Positions 8,719 to 17,716 of a stretch of 64,000 nt of DNA are shown here, in pieces (positions within the stretch are counted from its first letter, which is position 1; each line of letters opens with the position of its first letter). The position numbers and the translations under genes were made by a program. The stretch lies in the NCBI RefSeq assembly GCF_003063455.1, contig NZ_NESN01000002.1, positions 124,001-188,000 of the forward strand, given 5' to 3'. Source of the DNA: Limnohabitans parvus II-B4 (GTDB lineage Bacteria > Pseudomonadota > Gammaproteobacteria > Burkholderiales > Burkholderiaceae_C). The notes below the pieces were generated by a model that saw only the letters and a program-made list of their open reading frames with translations, was not told the origin of the DNA and did no database searches.

Positions 8719-9641
8719 TTCAAATCCCGGGCATCGTGAAAATGCGCTTCCACATCGCTGGGCAAAAGTTGGATGGTGGCGCGCAGTCCGGGCACCTCGC
8801 TCATCAAGGCTTGCTCGACGCTGCCGCGCAATGCCGCCGCGCGCCCCAATGTCCAGCTCGCAGGCATGTGCATGTGCACATCGACAAAACGCCGCTGCCC
8901 GGCTTTGCGGGTGTGCAGGTGGTCAAAGCGGATGATTTCCACTTCGCCTCGTTGGTGTGCGAAACCATCCAGCACTTTTTGCACTTCGGCCAAAACCTCA
9001 GGCTCCAGTGCTTCGTCCATCAACCCTTGTGAAGACACCCAAATCAGGTGCCAGCCTTCCTTCAGGATGTTCAGGGCCACGCCAATGGCCACCAGCGCGT
9101 CCAGCCACAACCAGCCGGTCACGCTGACCAAAGCGATGCCCATCACCACGCCGGCTGACGTCCAGACATCGGTCACCAGATGCCGGGCGTCCGCCTCCAG
9201 CGCCAGCGAGCGGTGCTGTTTGGCAGCGCGAAACATCAGCCAGGCCAACAAGCCGTTCAGGGCCGAACTGCCCACCGACAAAGCCAAGCCCAAACCCACT
9301 TGTTCTATGGGTTGCGGGTCAAAAATGCGATGGGCGGCGGCCCAAATGATGCCCAAAGCGGCCACCAAAATGAGAATGCCCTCAAAACCCGAAGAAAAAT
9401 ATTCCGCTTTGTGGTGCCCGTAAGGGTGGTCGTCATCGGCAGGCATAGCCGCCACGGTGACCATCATCAAACCAAAAATCGCGCTGGCCAGGTTCACCAG
9501 TGACTCCATGGCGTCCGACAGCAGGCCGACCGAGTCGGTCAACCACCAAGCCAGCGTTTTCAGGCCAATCGTGATCAACGCCACCACCACAGAGGCCCAC
9601 AACATGCGGGTGGGCGTCACCCAGGAGTCAAGAATTTTCAT
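8715..9641 (-). CDS. Cation diffusion facilitator (FieF-like) efflux transporter
   Basis: This 308-residue inner-membrane protein belongs to the cation diffusion facilitator family, which exports Zn2+, Fe2+ or similar ions in exchange for protons. It has about six transmembrane segments, the metal-site signature [11 protein letters not shown] in TM2, the [12 protein letters not shown] segment, and a cytoplasmic C-terminal domain ending with histidines ([19 protein letters not shown]). The start at 9641 (MKILDSWV) is chosen because the longer reading would run into tyrS and add non-family sequence. The metal cannot be told from sequence. It overlaps dtd by 4 bp. Confidence 0.9.
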   Translation of the reverse strand: MKILDSWVTPTRMLWASVVVALITIGLKTLAWWLTDSVGLLSDAMESLVNLASAIFGLMMVTVAAMPADDDHPYGHHKAEYFSSGFEGILILVAALGIIWAAAHRIFDPQPIEQVGLGLALSVGSSALNGLLAWLMFRAAKQHRSLALEADARHLVTDVWTSAGVVMGIALVSVTGWLWLDALVAIGVALNILKEGWHLIWVSSQGLMDEALEPEVLAEVQKVLDGFAHQRGEVEIIRFDHLHTRKAGQRRFVDVHMHMPASWTLGRAAALRGSVEQALMSEVPGLRATIQLLPSDVEAHFHDARDLK

Positions 9642-9702
9642 GCGCGAAGGATACCTTTGGAAAATGAACCCGCGATGAACGCCTGCAGGGCCAAGCGCTT
9701 GG

Positions 9703-10935
9703 TCAAGCCAAGGTGACCTTGGCAAACTTGCGCTTGCCGACTTGCACAATGTAAGTGCCCGCTTCGAGTTTCAGTCCCTTATCGCTGACCACGCTGGAGT
9801 CCACACGCACACCACCGCCATCCACCAATCGACCAGCTTCGGTGGTCGATGGGGCCAGCCCGGCCGCCTTGAGCAAAGCGCCAATGCCCAAGGGCGCGCC
9901 GGTCAATGAGACTTCAGGGATGTCGTCAGGCACGCCGCCCTTGCTGCGGTTGATGAAATCCTGCTCGGCGGCATCGGCTGCGGCTGCGCTGTGAAAACGT
10001 GCCGTGATCTCCTTGGCCAGCATGACTTTGGCGTCTTTGGGGTTGCGACCGCCTTCGACTTCCTTTTTCAACGCCTCGATTTCGGCCATCGACTTGAAGG
10101 ACAACAAGGTGAACCAGCGCCACATCAGGACATCGGAAATACTCAGCACCTTGGCGAACATGGTGTTGGGCTCTTCGGCAATACCAATGTAGTTGTTCTT
10201 CGACTTGGACATCTTGTCCACGCCGTCCAGCCCTTCGAGCAGTGGCATGGTCAAAATGCACTGCGGCTCCTGCCCGTACTCGGCCTGCAGGTGACGACCC
10301 ATCAGCAAGTTGAATTTTTGGTCGGTGCCACCCAGCTCCAGGTCGCTCTTGAGCGCGACCGAGTCGTAGCCCTGCATCAGCGGGTACAGGAACTCGTGCA
10401 CCGAAATTGGGGTACCAGCCTTGAAGCGGTCATGGAAGTCGTTGCGCTCCATCATGCGAGCCACGGTGTACTTGGCGGCCAGCTGGATCATGCCCATCGA
10501 ACCCAATGGTAGCGACCACTCACTGTTGTAACGAATCTCTGTTTTCGAGGGATCCAGCACCAGGCTGGCCTGTTTGTAGTAAGTCTCGGCGTTGAGTTTG
10601 ATCTGCTCGGGCGTGAGCGGTGGGCGGGTGCTGTTGCGGCCCGAGGGGTCACCGATCAGGCTGGTGAAGTCACCAATCAGAAAGATCACCTGATGCCCCA
10701 GATCTTGCAACTGTCGCATCTTGTTGAGCACCACGGTGTGACCAATGTGGATGTCTGGCGCCGTAGGGTCCAGTCCGAGCTTGATGCGCAAGGGCACACC
10801 TGTGGCCTCAGATTTGGCCAGTTTTTGCAGCCAATCCTCCTTGGGAATCAACTCCTCACAGCCCCGCAAGGTGACTTCCAAAGCATGACGGGTCTTGTCC
10901 GTGACCGGGAATTTTGTAACAAGCGCTTGATTCAT
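9703..10935 (-). CDS. tyrS: Tyrosyl-tRNA synthetase
   Basis: This class I synthetase charges tRNA-Tyr. The 410-residue protein has the HIGH motif at residues 63-66 (PDIHIGHTV), a KMSKSKNN signature near 238 and an S4-like RNA-binding domain at the C-terminus ([18 protein letters not shown]). It has the sequence features of the TyrRS form found in many proteobacteria besides the E. coli type. It is the first gene of the minus-strand run down to dbpA and is divergent from the M23 peptidase gene; the 144 bp between their starts must hold both promoters. Confidence 0.97.
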   Translation of the reverse strand: MNQALVTKFPVTDKTRHALEVTLRGCEELIPKEDWLQKLAKSEATGVPLRIKLGLDPTAPDIHIGHTVVLNKMRQLQDLGHQVIFLIGDFTSLIGDPSGRNSTRPPLTPEQIKLNAETYYKQASLVLDPSKTEIRYNSEWSLPLGSMGMIQLAAKYTVARMMERNDFHDRFKAGTPISVHEFLYPLMQGYDSVALKSDLELGGTDQKFNLLMGRHLQAEYGQEPQCILTMPLLEGLDGVDKMSKSKNNYIGIAEEPNTMFAKVLSISDVLMWRWFTLLSFKSMAEIEALKKEVEGGRNPKDAKVMLAKEITARFHSAAAADAAEQDFINRSKGGVPDDIPEVSLTGAPLGIGALLKAAGLAPSTTEAGRLVDGGGVRVDSSVVSDKGLKLEAGTYIVQVGKRKFAKVTLA

Positions 10936-11079
10936 AAGGGTTTTTTCTAAAGTCAGATGGGTACAGACCGGTACAATGGCCTATATTCTCCAAGTCGTCC
11001 ATTTTAGGGGCGGCCTGACTTCGCCCCTCACAACACCTCACGGCGTCCTGCATGAGGCCTGTGAAACACCCCCGAATTG

Positions 11080-12546
11080 ATGCGATTTTTCTCTTCCATC
11101 CAGTCCCGACTGGTCTCTCTGTTCATCGGTTTTCTGTTCCTGTGCACCGCCGTGCTGGGCGCGGTGCTGATCGCCACCCAACGCGTGCTCGCTTGGCTGG
11201 ACGGACAACACCCCCAACTGACCCGCGCCCTCCAAGCAAGTGTCCGCTGGTTGAGCCGACACCCCAAAACCATCAGCACCACACTCGCCTGCGTTTTGCT
11301 GGCAGGCGGTGGCGGGGCATTTGCCATTGCCAACCTGGGCCCGGACATTTCAGATCAACCCATCGTCACGGTGACGATGCCCGTCGAAATTGCCAGCCTG
11401 CAAGAGCAGGCGAAATCGCTCGATCTGGTCGACATCAATCTCACACGCACCGACAGCACTCGCGCGTCGGATACGCCTGAAAGTTTGTTGCGTCGCCTGG
11501 GCCTGGTCGATCCGCAAGCAGCCAACTTCTTGCGCAGCAACCCGCTGGCCAAGCAAGGCTTGAGAATCGATGGCAGATCGGTCCTGGCAGAAGCAGACAG
11601 CCAACAACACTTGCGCCAATTGACTGTTCGCTGGCTCAACAACGACACAGACACCTTTTTCCAACGCCTGGTCGTCAAGCGCACGCCCCAAGGCATGCAA
11701 GCGGCACTGGAAACATCACCCATGAACACCAGCATCCGCATGACGGGTGGCACGGTGGCCAGCTCCTTGTATGACGCAGCCGACGAGGCCCGACTGCCGG
11801 ACGCCGTCATTGGCCAACTGACCCAGATTTTTTCTAACCAAATTGACTTTCACCGCACCCTGCGCAAAGGGGCTCGATTCTCTGTGGTCTATGAAGTGCT
11901 GGAAGCCGATGGCGAGCCCGTCCGAACTGGCCGCGTATTGACAGCCGAGTTCAACAATGGCAACAAGACTTACCAAGCCGTGTGGCACCAAGAGCCAGGC
12001 CAAAAAGGCAACTATTACAGCTTGGATGGCAAAAGCCTGAGCCGCGCCTACCTGGCATCGCCTGTGGCTTTCTCACGCAAGACCAGTGGCTTCAGCATGC
12101 GCCTGCACCCCATTTTCCAGACCATGAAAGCCCACTTGGGTGTGGACTATGCGGCCCCGACAGGCACTCCGGCACAAACCGTTGGCGATGGCGTGGTTGA
12201 ATTTGCGGGCGTTCAAGGTGGTTTTGGCAACGTGGTGATTGTTCGCCATGGCAGCAACCACTCCACGGTTTATGCCCACCTCAGCCGAATTCTGGTTCGG
12301 TCTGGCCAAAGCGTACAAAAAGGTCAAACGATTGGTGCCGTCGGGAGCACCGGTTGGTCCACAGGCCCGCACCTGCACTTTGAATTCCGCGTCAATGGGG
12401 TGCACATGGACCCTGACAAAGTCATTCAGCAAGCGCAAAGCACACCCATCAGCCCCACGGCCATGGCACGCTTCAGATCCACATCGGCTGAGGCCAGAGC
12501 ACAACTTGAAGCCGCAGCGCAAATGCGCGAAGGCGCGGCGCAGTGA
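11080..12546 (+). CDS. M23 family murein endopeptidase (MepM-like), membrane anchored
   Basis: This 488-residue protein has one or two N-terminal membrane segments (about residues 11-34 and 66-86), then a periplasmic region and a C-terminal peptidase M23 domain (about 330-450). The zinc ligands are visible: His352 and Asp356 in HLGVDY, His433 in HLHF, with catalytic His400 in YAHLSR. M23 enzymes cut peptide cross-links in peptidoglycan. The ATG at 11080 is preferred over the TTG directly before it. The neighbouring anmK recycles anhydro-MurNAc, so the pair suggests linked cell-wall turnover and recycling. A clear terminator follows. Confidence 0.92.
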   Translation: MRFFSSIQSRLVSLFIGFLFLCTAVLGAVLIATQRVLAWLDGQHPQLTRALQASVRWLSRHPKTISTTLACVLLAGGGGAFAIANLGPDISDQPIVTVTMPVEIASLQEQAKSLDLVDINLTRTDSTRASDTPESLLRRLGLVDPQAANFLRSNPLAKQGLRIDGRSVLAEADSQQHLRQLTVRWLNNDTDTFFQRLVVKRTPQGMQAALETSPMNTSIRMTGGTVASSLYDAADEARLPDAVIGQLTQIFSNQIDFHRTLRKGARFSVVYEVLEADGEPVRTGRVLTAEFNNGNKTYQAVWHQEPGQKGNYYSLDGKSLSRAYLASPVAFSRKTSGFSMRLHPIFQTMKAHLGVDYAAPTGTPAQTVGDGVVEFAGVQGGFGNVVIVRHGSNHSTVYAHLSRILVRSGQSVQKGQTIGAVGSTGWSTGPHLHFEFRVNGVHMDPDKVIQQAQSTPISPTAMARFRSTSAEARAQLEAAAQMREGAAQ

Positions 12547-12552
12547 TCTTCG

Positions 12553-12573
12553 AGGGCCGCAAGGCCCTTTTTT
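12553..12573 (+). terminator. Rho-independent terminator after the M23 peptidase gene
   Basis: Stem AGGGCC (12553-12558), loop GCAA, complementary GGCCCT (12563-12568), then a run of Ts. It lies 7 bp after the stop codon, so anmK probably has its own promoter. Confidence 0.88.
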
Positions 12574-12637
12574 GATGCCCAGCCGCCTGGCATCGTCAAG
12601 CCAACCCACCCACGCACATCTTTGACCGCCTCTTCAC

Positions 12638-13774
12638 ATGACTGAGCACTTCATTGGCCTGATGTCGGGCACCTCACTCGATGGCGCCGATGGCGTCTTG
12701 GCCTGCATCGATGCACACGGGCACATTCGAGTCAAAGTCCATGCCTTTGTGGCCTTTGATATGCCATTCAAAGCCACCTTGATGGCGCTCAACCAAAGTG
12801 GCCCGGACGAACTGCACCTCAGCGCCTTGGCAGGCAACCAGATTGCACGCCACTATGGCGAAGTGGTTCATGACCTGCTGCAACAAAGTGGTCTGAAAGC
12901 ACGAGACATCACCGCCATCGGTGCGCACGGGCAAACCGTGCGCCACCGCCCTCTGGCTTTTGATGGCGACGCAGCCAAGCAACAAGCCGCTGTGGGTTAC
13001 ACACTTCAGCTGAACAACCCTTCTTTGCTGGCCGAACTCTCAGGCATCGATGTGGTGGCCGACTTCCGCAGCCGCGACTTGGCAGCGGGTGGCCAAGGCG
13101 CGCCTTTGGTGCCCGCCTTTCACCATGGCGTGTTTGCACGGCCAGACGCGTGCGTGGCCGTGCTCAACATCGGCGGCATTTCCAACATCAGCGTGCTGCG
13201 CCCTGGTGCCGTGGTGACCGGCTGGGACTGCGGCCCTGGCAACGCCCTGATGGACTTCTGGTGTGCCACCCATACCGGCCAGCCCTTCGACAGAAATGGA
13301 GGTTGGGCTGCAACAGGTCAAGTCAACGCGTCCTTGTTGGCGGCATTGCTGACGGAACCATTCCTTCATGGTGCGCCCCCCAAAAGCACTGGCCGCGACT
13401 TGTTCAACCCGGTTTGGTTAGAGCAGCATGTGCAAAGTCGAGCCGACTTGTCGGCCATCGACGTGCAGGCCACACTGACCGAATACACCGCTTTGGCGTG
13501 TGCGAGCGATGTGAAGCGCTATGCCAGCGATGCAACGTCATTGATCGTGTGTGGTGGTGGCGCATTGAACGGCCACCTCATGGCGCGCTTGGCCCTGCAT
13601 TTGCCCCAGCTGCAGGTGCTGAGCAGCGAAACGCGGGGCTTGCCGCCCTTGCAAGTCGAAGCAGCGGCCTTTGCCTGGCTGGCCTTCAAAACCATGCGCC
13701 GCGAAACATCGAGCCTGCCAAGCGTCACGGGCGCCAGAGGCGCCCGTGTGTTGGGGGCGATTTACCCCCGTTGA
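12638..13774 (+). CDS. anmK: Anhydro-N-acetylmuramic acid kinase AnmK
   Basis: AnmK phosphorylates and opens 1,6-anhydro-MurNAc released by lytic transglycosylases, giving MurNAc-6-P for recycling. The 378-residue protein starts with the ATP-binding segment FIGLMSGTSLDGAD, contains the sugar-site segment VLNIGGISNIS and the conserved WDCGPGNALMD. Length matches the family. It is downstream of the M23 peptidase and ends in a strong hairpin shared with the converging erpA. Confidence 0.97.
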   Translation: MTEHFIGLMSGTSLDGADGVLACIDAHGHIRVKVHAFVAFDMPFKATLMALNQSGPDELHLSALAGNQIARHYGEVVHDLLQQSGLKARDITAIGAHGQTVRHRPLAFDGDAAKQQAAVGYTLQLNNPSLLAELSGIDVVADFRSRDLAAGGQGAPLVPAFHHGVFARPDACVAVLNIGGISNISVLRPGAVVTGWDCGPGNALMDFWCATHTGQPFDRNGGWAATGQVNASLLAALLTEPFLHGAPPKSTGRDLFNPVWLEQHVQSRADLSAIDVQATLTEYTALACASDVKRYASDATSLIVCGGGALNGHLMARLALHLPQLQVLSSETRGLPPLQVEAAAFAWLAFKTMRRETSSLPSVTGARGARVLGAIYPR

Positions 13775-13805
13775 TGCAAGGCGAGCGCTGCTCGCCTTGC
13801 ATCAA
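13771..13805. terminator. Perfect 16-bp hairpin between anmK and erpA
   Basis: The arms 13771-13786 (TTGATGCAAGGCGAGC) and 13790-13805 are perfect reverse complements around a 3-nt loop. The hairpin begins at the anmK stop codon and ends 2 bp before the erpA stop. T-runs are short, so it is best read as a bidirectional terminator or mRNA 3'-end stabiliser. Confidence 0.7.
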
Positions 13806-13806
13806 A

Positions 13807-14172
13807 TCAGGTCGAAAAAGAAGAGCCGCAGCCGCAAGTCGATGTGGCATTCGGGTTCTTGATCACAAACTGCGCACCTTGCAAGTCTTCCTTGTAATCG
13901 ATCTCGGCACCAATCAGGTACTGGTAGCTCATGGCATCGATCAACAAAGACACGCCGTTCTTGCTCATCGTGGTGTCGTCTTCGTTGGTGATTTCGTCAA
14001 AGGTGAAACCATACTGGAAGCCAGAGCAACCGCCACCCTGCACAAACACGCGCAGTTTCAGATCAGGGTTGCCTTCTTCGGCAATCAGGTCAGCCACTTT
14101 GGCTGCTGCGCTGTCGGTGAAGACAATCGGGGCAGGCATTTCGGTCTGGATATTTTCAGCAACAGCGCTCAT
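13807..14172 (-). CDS. erpA: Iron-sulfur cluster insertion protein ErpA
   Basis: ErpA is an A-type carrier that delivers Fe-S clusters to target proteins. From the ATG at 14172, with GGAG upstream, the protein is 121 residues. The three cluster-binding cysteines are in place: Cys49 (GGGCSGFQY), Cys113 and Cys115 (CGCGSSF). The wider reading from 14196 adds eight residues and has no ribosome-binding site. It stands alone downstream of rpsI, in the same direction but beyond a terminator. Confidence 0.95.
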   Translation of the reverse strand: MSAVAENIQTEMPAPIVFTDSAAAKVADLIAEEGNPDLKLRVFVQGGGCSGFQYGFTFDEITNEDDTTMSKNGVSLLIDAMSYQYLIGAEIDYKEDLQGAQFVIKNPNATSTCGCGSSFST

Positions 14173-14285
14173 GGTGTTTCTCCGGTTCAATGCCAAATAG
14201 TATAGCGCGCTGGTCGGGAATTACGGCCGCTGTCGGGCAGTAACGCTACTGCGCTTGTGGGCATTGCACAGCTCAGGCACCAAAC

Positions 14286-14317
14286 AAAAAAGCCGCCACG
14301 GCGAACCGGTGCGGCTT
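14286..14317 (-). terminator. Rho-independent terminator after rpsI
   Basis: Read on the minus strand, AAAGCCGC pairs with GCGGCTTT across a GC-rich loop and is followed by six Ts. It lies about 25 bp past the rpsI stop codon and closes the rplM-rpsI operon. Confidence 0.85.
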
Positions 14318-14340
14318 TCTTGGCGAAGCAGAAAAGCGGA

Positions 14341-14733
14341 TTAACGCTTGGAGAACTGCTTGCGACGGCGGGCTGAGTGGAAGCCAACCTTTTTACGTTC
14401 GACTTCACGGGCGTCGCGAGTGACGAAACCAGCTTGGCTCAGCATAGGCTTGAGCGATGCGTCGTAGTCAATCAGGGCGCGGGTGATACCGTGGCGCGAT
14501 GCACCGGCTTGACCGGATTCGCCACCGCCGTGCACGTTGATCATGATGTCGAAAGTTTCGGCATGGTTGGTCAACATGAGGGGTTGCTTGGCGATCATGA
14601 TCGAAGTTTCGCGGCCGAAATAGGCTTGGATGTCCTTGCCGTTGACCGTGATCTTGCCAGTGCCTTTTTTCAGAAACACGCGGGCGACGCTCGATTTGCG
14701 ACGGCCTGTGCCATTGTTCCATTCACCAATCAT
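14341..14733 (-). CDS. rpsI: 30S ribosomal protein S9
   Basis: S9 sits in the head of the small subunit, with its C-terminal tail reaching the P-site tRNA. The 130-residue protein has the N-terminal [14 protein letters not shown] segment, [19 protein letters not shown], and the basic tail ending [17 protein letters not shown], of which the final Lys-Arg is universally conserved. It is 11 bp downstream of rplM, the conserved L13-S9 operon. Confidence 0.99.
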   Translation of the reverse strand: MIGEWNNGTGRRKSSVARVFLKKGTGKITVNGKDIQAYFGRETSIMIAKQPLMLTNHAETFDIMINVHGGGESGQAGASRHGITRALIDYDASLKPMLSQAGFVTRDAREVERKKVGFHSARRRKQFSKR

Positions 14734-14744
14734 CTCAAGGCTCC

Positions 14745-15176
14745 TTAGATGTCCAGCACTTTAGGCTGTTGGGCGGTGTGTGGGTGCTCAGCGCCACCAT
14801 ACACCTTGAGTTTCTTGATCATGGCGTAACCGAGTGGGCCCTTGGGCAGCATGCCCTTGACAGCCTTCTCGAGTGCGCGGCCAGGGTGCTTGGCTTGCAT
14901 GTCGCGGAAGTTGGTTGCAGTGATACCGCCGGGATAGCCCGAGTGACGGTAATACACTTTGTCGATGGTCTTTGTGCCAGTCACTTTGAGCTGGGCAGCA
15001 TTGATGATGACGATGAAGTCACCGGTGTCGACGTGAGGCGTGTAAATGGCCTTGTGTTTGCCGCGCAAACGGAGAGCAACTTCGCTGGCTACTCGTCCGA
15101 GGACCTTGTCGGTCGCGTCAATCACAAACCACTCGTGCACGACCTCAGCGGGTTTGGCGCTGAAAGTTGTTGTCAT
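14745..15176 (-). CDS. rplM: 50S ribosomal protein L13
   Basis: L13 is an early-assembly protein of the large subunit. The 143-residue product from the ATG at 15176 (MTTTFSAKP) includes [19 protein letters not shown], the HSGYPGGI segment and the C-terminal [18 protein letters not shown] typical of proteobacterial L13. Longer in-frame readings to 15302 lie in the untranslated leader and are not coding. In bacteria L13 or the operon's own proteins often control it through the leader RNA, which here is about 140 nt. Confidence 0.98.
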   Translation of the reverse strand: MTTTFSAKPAEVVHEWFVIDATDKVLGRVASEVALRLRGKHKAIYTPHVDTGDFIVIINAAQLKVTGTKTIDKVYYRHSGYPGGITATNFRDMQAKHPGRALEKAVKGMLPKGPLGYAMIKKLKVYGGAEHPHTAQQPKVLDI

Positions 15177-15323
15177 GAGTTTTCTCTTTAAAAGAAAGGT
15201 TTGGCGGGTCCTTTTCCACGGTCGGTGCTCCTCTTTTGGGAGCCTCTTAGGTGGGAATTTGCCAATGCATTGCGGCATCTGGCGTCTTCGCCGCGGGACC
15301 ACTGAATCGCTGCGAAGCCTTCT

Positions 15324-15329
15324 ATTATA
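15324..15329 (-). promoter_or_regulatory. Candidate -10 element of the rplM-rpsI promoter
   Basis: On the minus strand this reads TATAAT, a perfect -10 hexamer in an AT-rich patch otherwise absent from the region. No good -35 is seen at 17 bp. Transcription from here would give a leader of about 140 nt before rplM, with a small hairpin (GCTCC...GGAGC) inside it. Confidence 0.4.
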
Positions 15330-15373
15330 CGAAAAATCAAGGACTTGCGGGCGTTATTGGTTACCATCAAGGC

Positions 15374-16264
15374 ATGTTCAGTTATCGACACGCTTTTCAC
15401 GCGGGCAACCATGCCGATGTGCTCAAACACATCACCTTGCTCGCGACCATGCGCCACCTCATGCAAAAAGAGGCCGGCATCACCCTCATTGACACCCACG
15501 CCGGGGCCGGTTTGTACCGCCTGGACGGGGACTATTCCCAAAAAGGTGCGGAAGCTGAGGACGGCCTGTTCAAGCTTTTGGCTGCGGCCGAAAAACTGGA
15601 TGCCTTGCCCGAACCCGTTCAGGACTATCTGGAGCAAATCGCCAGTTTCAACCCGAACGGGCAGGCCAAGATCTACCCTGGGTCGCCTTTTTTGATGCAC
15701 AAACTGATGCGCCACGAGTCGCGTGACCGGCTGCGCCTGTTTGAACTCCACCCCACGGACAGCAAGTCGTTGATGTCCAACATCGCCCAGCTGGAAGCCG
15801 GTCGCACCATCACCGTCAGTCGTGAAGATGGCTTTGAGGCCCTCAAAAAACTCCTGCCACCGCCACCATCAGCCACCGGCTCGAAACGCGCCATGGTGCT
15901 GATCGACCCCAGTTACGAAATCAAGTCGGATTACGTCAAGGTCGCCAACGTCATTCAGGAATACCTCAAGCGCTTCTCTACCGGCACCTACCTGGTCTGG
16001 TACCCCATCATTCCAAGACCTGAGGCGCATGAGCTGCCTCGCCGCCTGCGCACCTTGGCCAACCAATCTCAAAAACCGTGGCTCAACGCCACATTGGCCA
16101 TTGGACGCGGCCCAGGCGATGAAGGCGGCCTCACGGCCAGCGGCATGTTCGTCATCAACCCGCCCTTCACACTGAAAGACCAAGTCCGCAAAGCGCTCGA
16201 CTTGGTCGGCCCTGCCTTGGCACGCGGCAACGGCAAAGAATGGAAAGTGGAAGGCTCCAACTGA
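15374..16264 (+). CDS. rlmJ: 23S rRNA (adenine(2030)-N6)-methyltransferase RlmJ
   Basis: RlmJ methylates A2030 of 23S rRNA before subunit assembly. From the ATG at 15374 the protein is 296 residues, beginning MFSYRHAFHAGNHADVLKH as in the family. The SAM-binding segment is IDTHAGAGLY (39-48). The catalytic motif, usually DPPY, reads DPSY here (Asp178-Tyr181, in LIDPSYEIKSDY). A longer reading starting at 15251 would overlap the rplM leader and is not favoured. It is divergent from rplM. Confidence 0.94.
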   Translation: MFSYRHAFHAGNHADVLKHITLLATMRHLMQKEAGITLIDTHAGAGLYRLDGDYSQKGAEAEDGLFKLLAAAEKLDALPEPVQDYLEQIASFNPNGQAKIYPGSPFLMHKLMRHESRDRLRLFELHPTDSKSLMSNIAQLEAGRTITVSREDGFEALKKLLPPPPSATGSKRAMVLIDPSYEIKSDYVKVANVIQEYLKRFSTGTYLVWYPIIPRPEAHELPRRLRTLANQSQKPWLNATLAIGRGPGDEGGLTASGMFVINPPFTLKDQVRKALDLVGPALARGNGKEWKVEGSN

Positions 16265-16307
16265 CCCCCGCGTCAAAGCTCAGGGAAAGTCCCGATCCCT
16301 TTGTCTT

Positions 16308-16337
16308 CAATTAACCGACCGATCGGTCGGTTAATTG
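16308..16337 (+). promoter_or_regulatory. 30-bp perfect palindrome, probable TetR-type operator of the paa operon
   Basis: The half-site CAATTAACCGACCGA is followed directly by its exact reverse complement. A -10-like TATACT starts at 16339, two bases after the palindrome, so a bound repressor would cover the -35 and spacer. paaA starts 55 bp downstream. In betaproteobacteria phenylacetate genes are usually controlled by a TetR-family PaaR released by phenylacetyl-CoA; assigning this site to PaaR is inference, as no regulator gene lies nearby. Confidence 0.7.
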
Positions 16338-16391
16338 TTATACTTCCTCCCGCGCCACGATCATTCCATCCTGTCAGGCGCAGGAGAAGCC

Positions 16392-17423
16392 ATGTACACG
16401 CAATCTTTCAGCGTCCCGGACGGATCCGACGACGCCAAGTCGGCCGGCCTGAAGGCCGTTCCCAAAGCCCTGAGCGCGCAAGACGCCGCCTTGCAGGCCC
16501 AATTTGACGCCCGCATCGACGCTGACGGCCGCATCGAGCCACGCGAGTGGATGCCAGAGGCCTACCGCAAGACCCTGGTGCGCCAGATCAGCCAACACGC
16601 CCACAGCGAAATCGTCGGCATGCTGCCCGAAGGCAACTGGATCAGCCGCGCGCCCAGCTTGAAGCGCAAAGCCATTTTGATCGCCAAAGTGCAAGACGAA
16701 GGCGGTCACGGCCTGTACCTGTACAGCGCCGCCGAGACCTTGGGCACCAGCCGCGACCAAATGCTGGACGCCCTGCACACCGGCAAAGCCAAATACAGCT
16801 CCATCTTCAACTACCCCACGCTCAACTGGGCCGATGTGGGCGTGGTCGGCTGGTTGGTCGATGGCGCGGCCATCATGAACCAAGTGCCCTTGTGCCGCTG
16901 CTCGTATGGCCCCTATGCACGCGCCATGGTGCGCGTGTGCAAGGAAGAAAGCTTTCACCAGCGCCAAGGCTACGAAGCCTTGCTGGTGATGATGCAAGGC
17001 ACCGCCGAGCAAAAAACCATGGTGCAGGACGCCGTGAACCGCTGGTGGTGGAAGTGCCTGGCCATGTTCGGGCCGCCCGACGCCGACAGCCCCAACAGCG
17101 CCCAAGGCATGCGCTGGGGCATCAAGCGCATCAGCAACGACGACCTGCGTCAAAAATTTGTGGACGCTACCGTGCCCCAAGCCAAGGTGCTGGGTGTGAC
17201 CTTGCCCGACCCCGACCTGAAATGGAACGAAGCCCGTCAAGCCCACGACTACGGCCAGATCGACTGGGACGAGTTCTGGGCCACGGTGAACGGTAACGGA
17301 CCCTGCAACAAGGAACGCCTGGGCGCCCGCGTCAAGGCATGGAACGACGGAGCTTGGGTGCGCGAAGCAGCTCTGGCCCACGCCAAAAAACAACAAGCAC
17401 GCCAAATGAAGGAAGCAGCATGA
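16392..17423 (+). CDS. paaA: 1,2-phenylacetyl-CoA epoxidase, catalytic subunit PaaA
   Basis: PaaA is the diiron oxygenase subunit that converts phenylacetyl-CoA to its 1,2-epoxide. The 343-residue protein starts [10 protein letters not shown] after an AGGAGA site. Diiron-type helices are seen in the [16 protein letters not shown] and [16 protein letters not shown] segments, each with the Glu-x-x-His type ligand arrangement. It is the first gene of a tight five-gene operon paaABCDE (four-base overlaps between A/B and B/C). The ring-opening and beta-oxidation genes (paaG, paaZ, paaF, paaH, paaJ) and the ligase paaK are not in the window. Confidence 0.97.
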   Translation: MYTQSFSVPDGSDDAKSAGLKAVPKALSAQDAALQAQFDARIDADGRIEPREWMPEAYRKTLVRQISQHAHSEIVGMLPEGNWISRAPSLKRKAILIAKVQDEGGHGLYLYSAAETLGTSRDQMLDALHTGKAKYSSIFNYPTLNWADVGVVGWLVDGAAIMNQVPLCRCSYGPYARAMVRVCKEESFHQRQGYEALLVMMQGTAEQKTMVQDAVNRWWWKCLAMFGPPDADSPNSAQGMRWGIKRISNDDLRQKFVDATVPQAKVLGVTLPDPDLKWNEARQAHDYGQIDWDEFWATVNGNGPCNKERLGARVKAWNDGAWVREAALAHAKKQQARQMKEAA

Positions 17424-17716
17424 GCACCCCCGCACTCAAAGAATGGCCCCTGTGGGAAGTTTTTGTTCGCAGCAAGCAAGGCCTGGAGCACAAACACTGC
17501 GGCAGCCTGCATGCATCGGATTCCGAGCACGCTTTGCAAATGGCTCGCGATGTCTACACCCGCCGCCAGGAAGGCGTGAGCATCTGGGTCGTCCCCTCGG
17601 CCAGCATCTCGGCGAGCGAACCCAATGACAAGCCCGAGTTCTTCGATCCGGCCAGCGACAAGGTGTACCGGCACCCAACGTTTTACGTGATCCCCGACGA
17701 AGTCGGACACATGTGA
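17420..17716 (+). CDS. paaB: 1,2-phenylacetyl-CoA epoxidase, subunit PaaB
   Basis: PaaB is a small non-catalytic subunit thought to bridge the PaaAC complex with the reductase. It has 98 residues, with the conserved [20 protein letters not shown] start and the C-terminal [16 protein letters not shown]. Its ATG overlaps the paaA stop (ATGA), showing translational coupling, and its stop overlaps the start of paaC. Confidence 0.97.
   Translation: MSTPALKEWPLWEVFVRSKQGLEHKHCGSLHASDSEHALQMARDVYTRRQEGVSIWVVPSASISASEPNDKPEFFDPASDKVYRHPTFYVIPDEVGHM

Noticed and set aside
10936..11076. A T-box or attenuator in the tyrS leader
   Set aside because: No conserved T-box core or leader peptide rich in Tyr codons is seen; such control is also not usual in betaproteobacteria.
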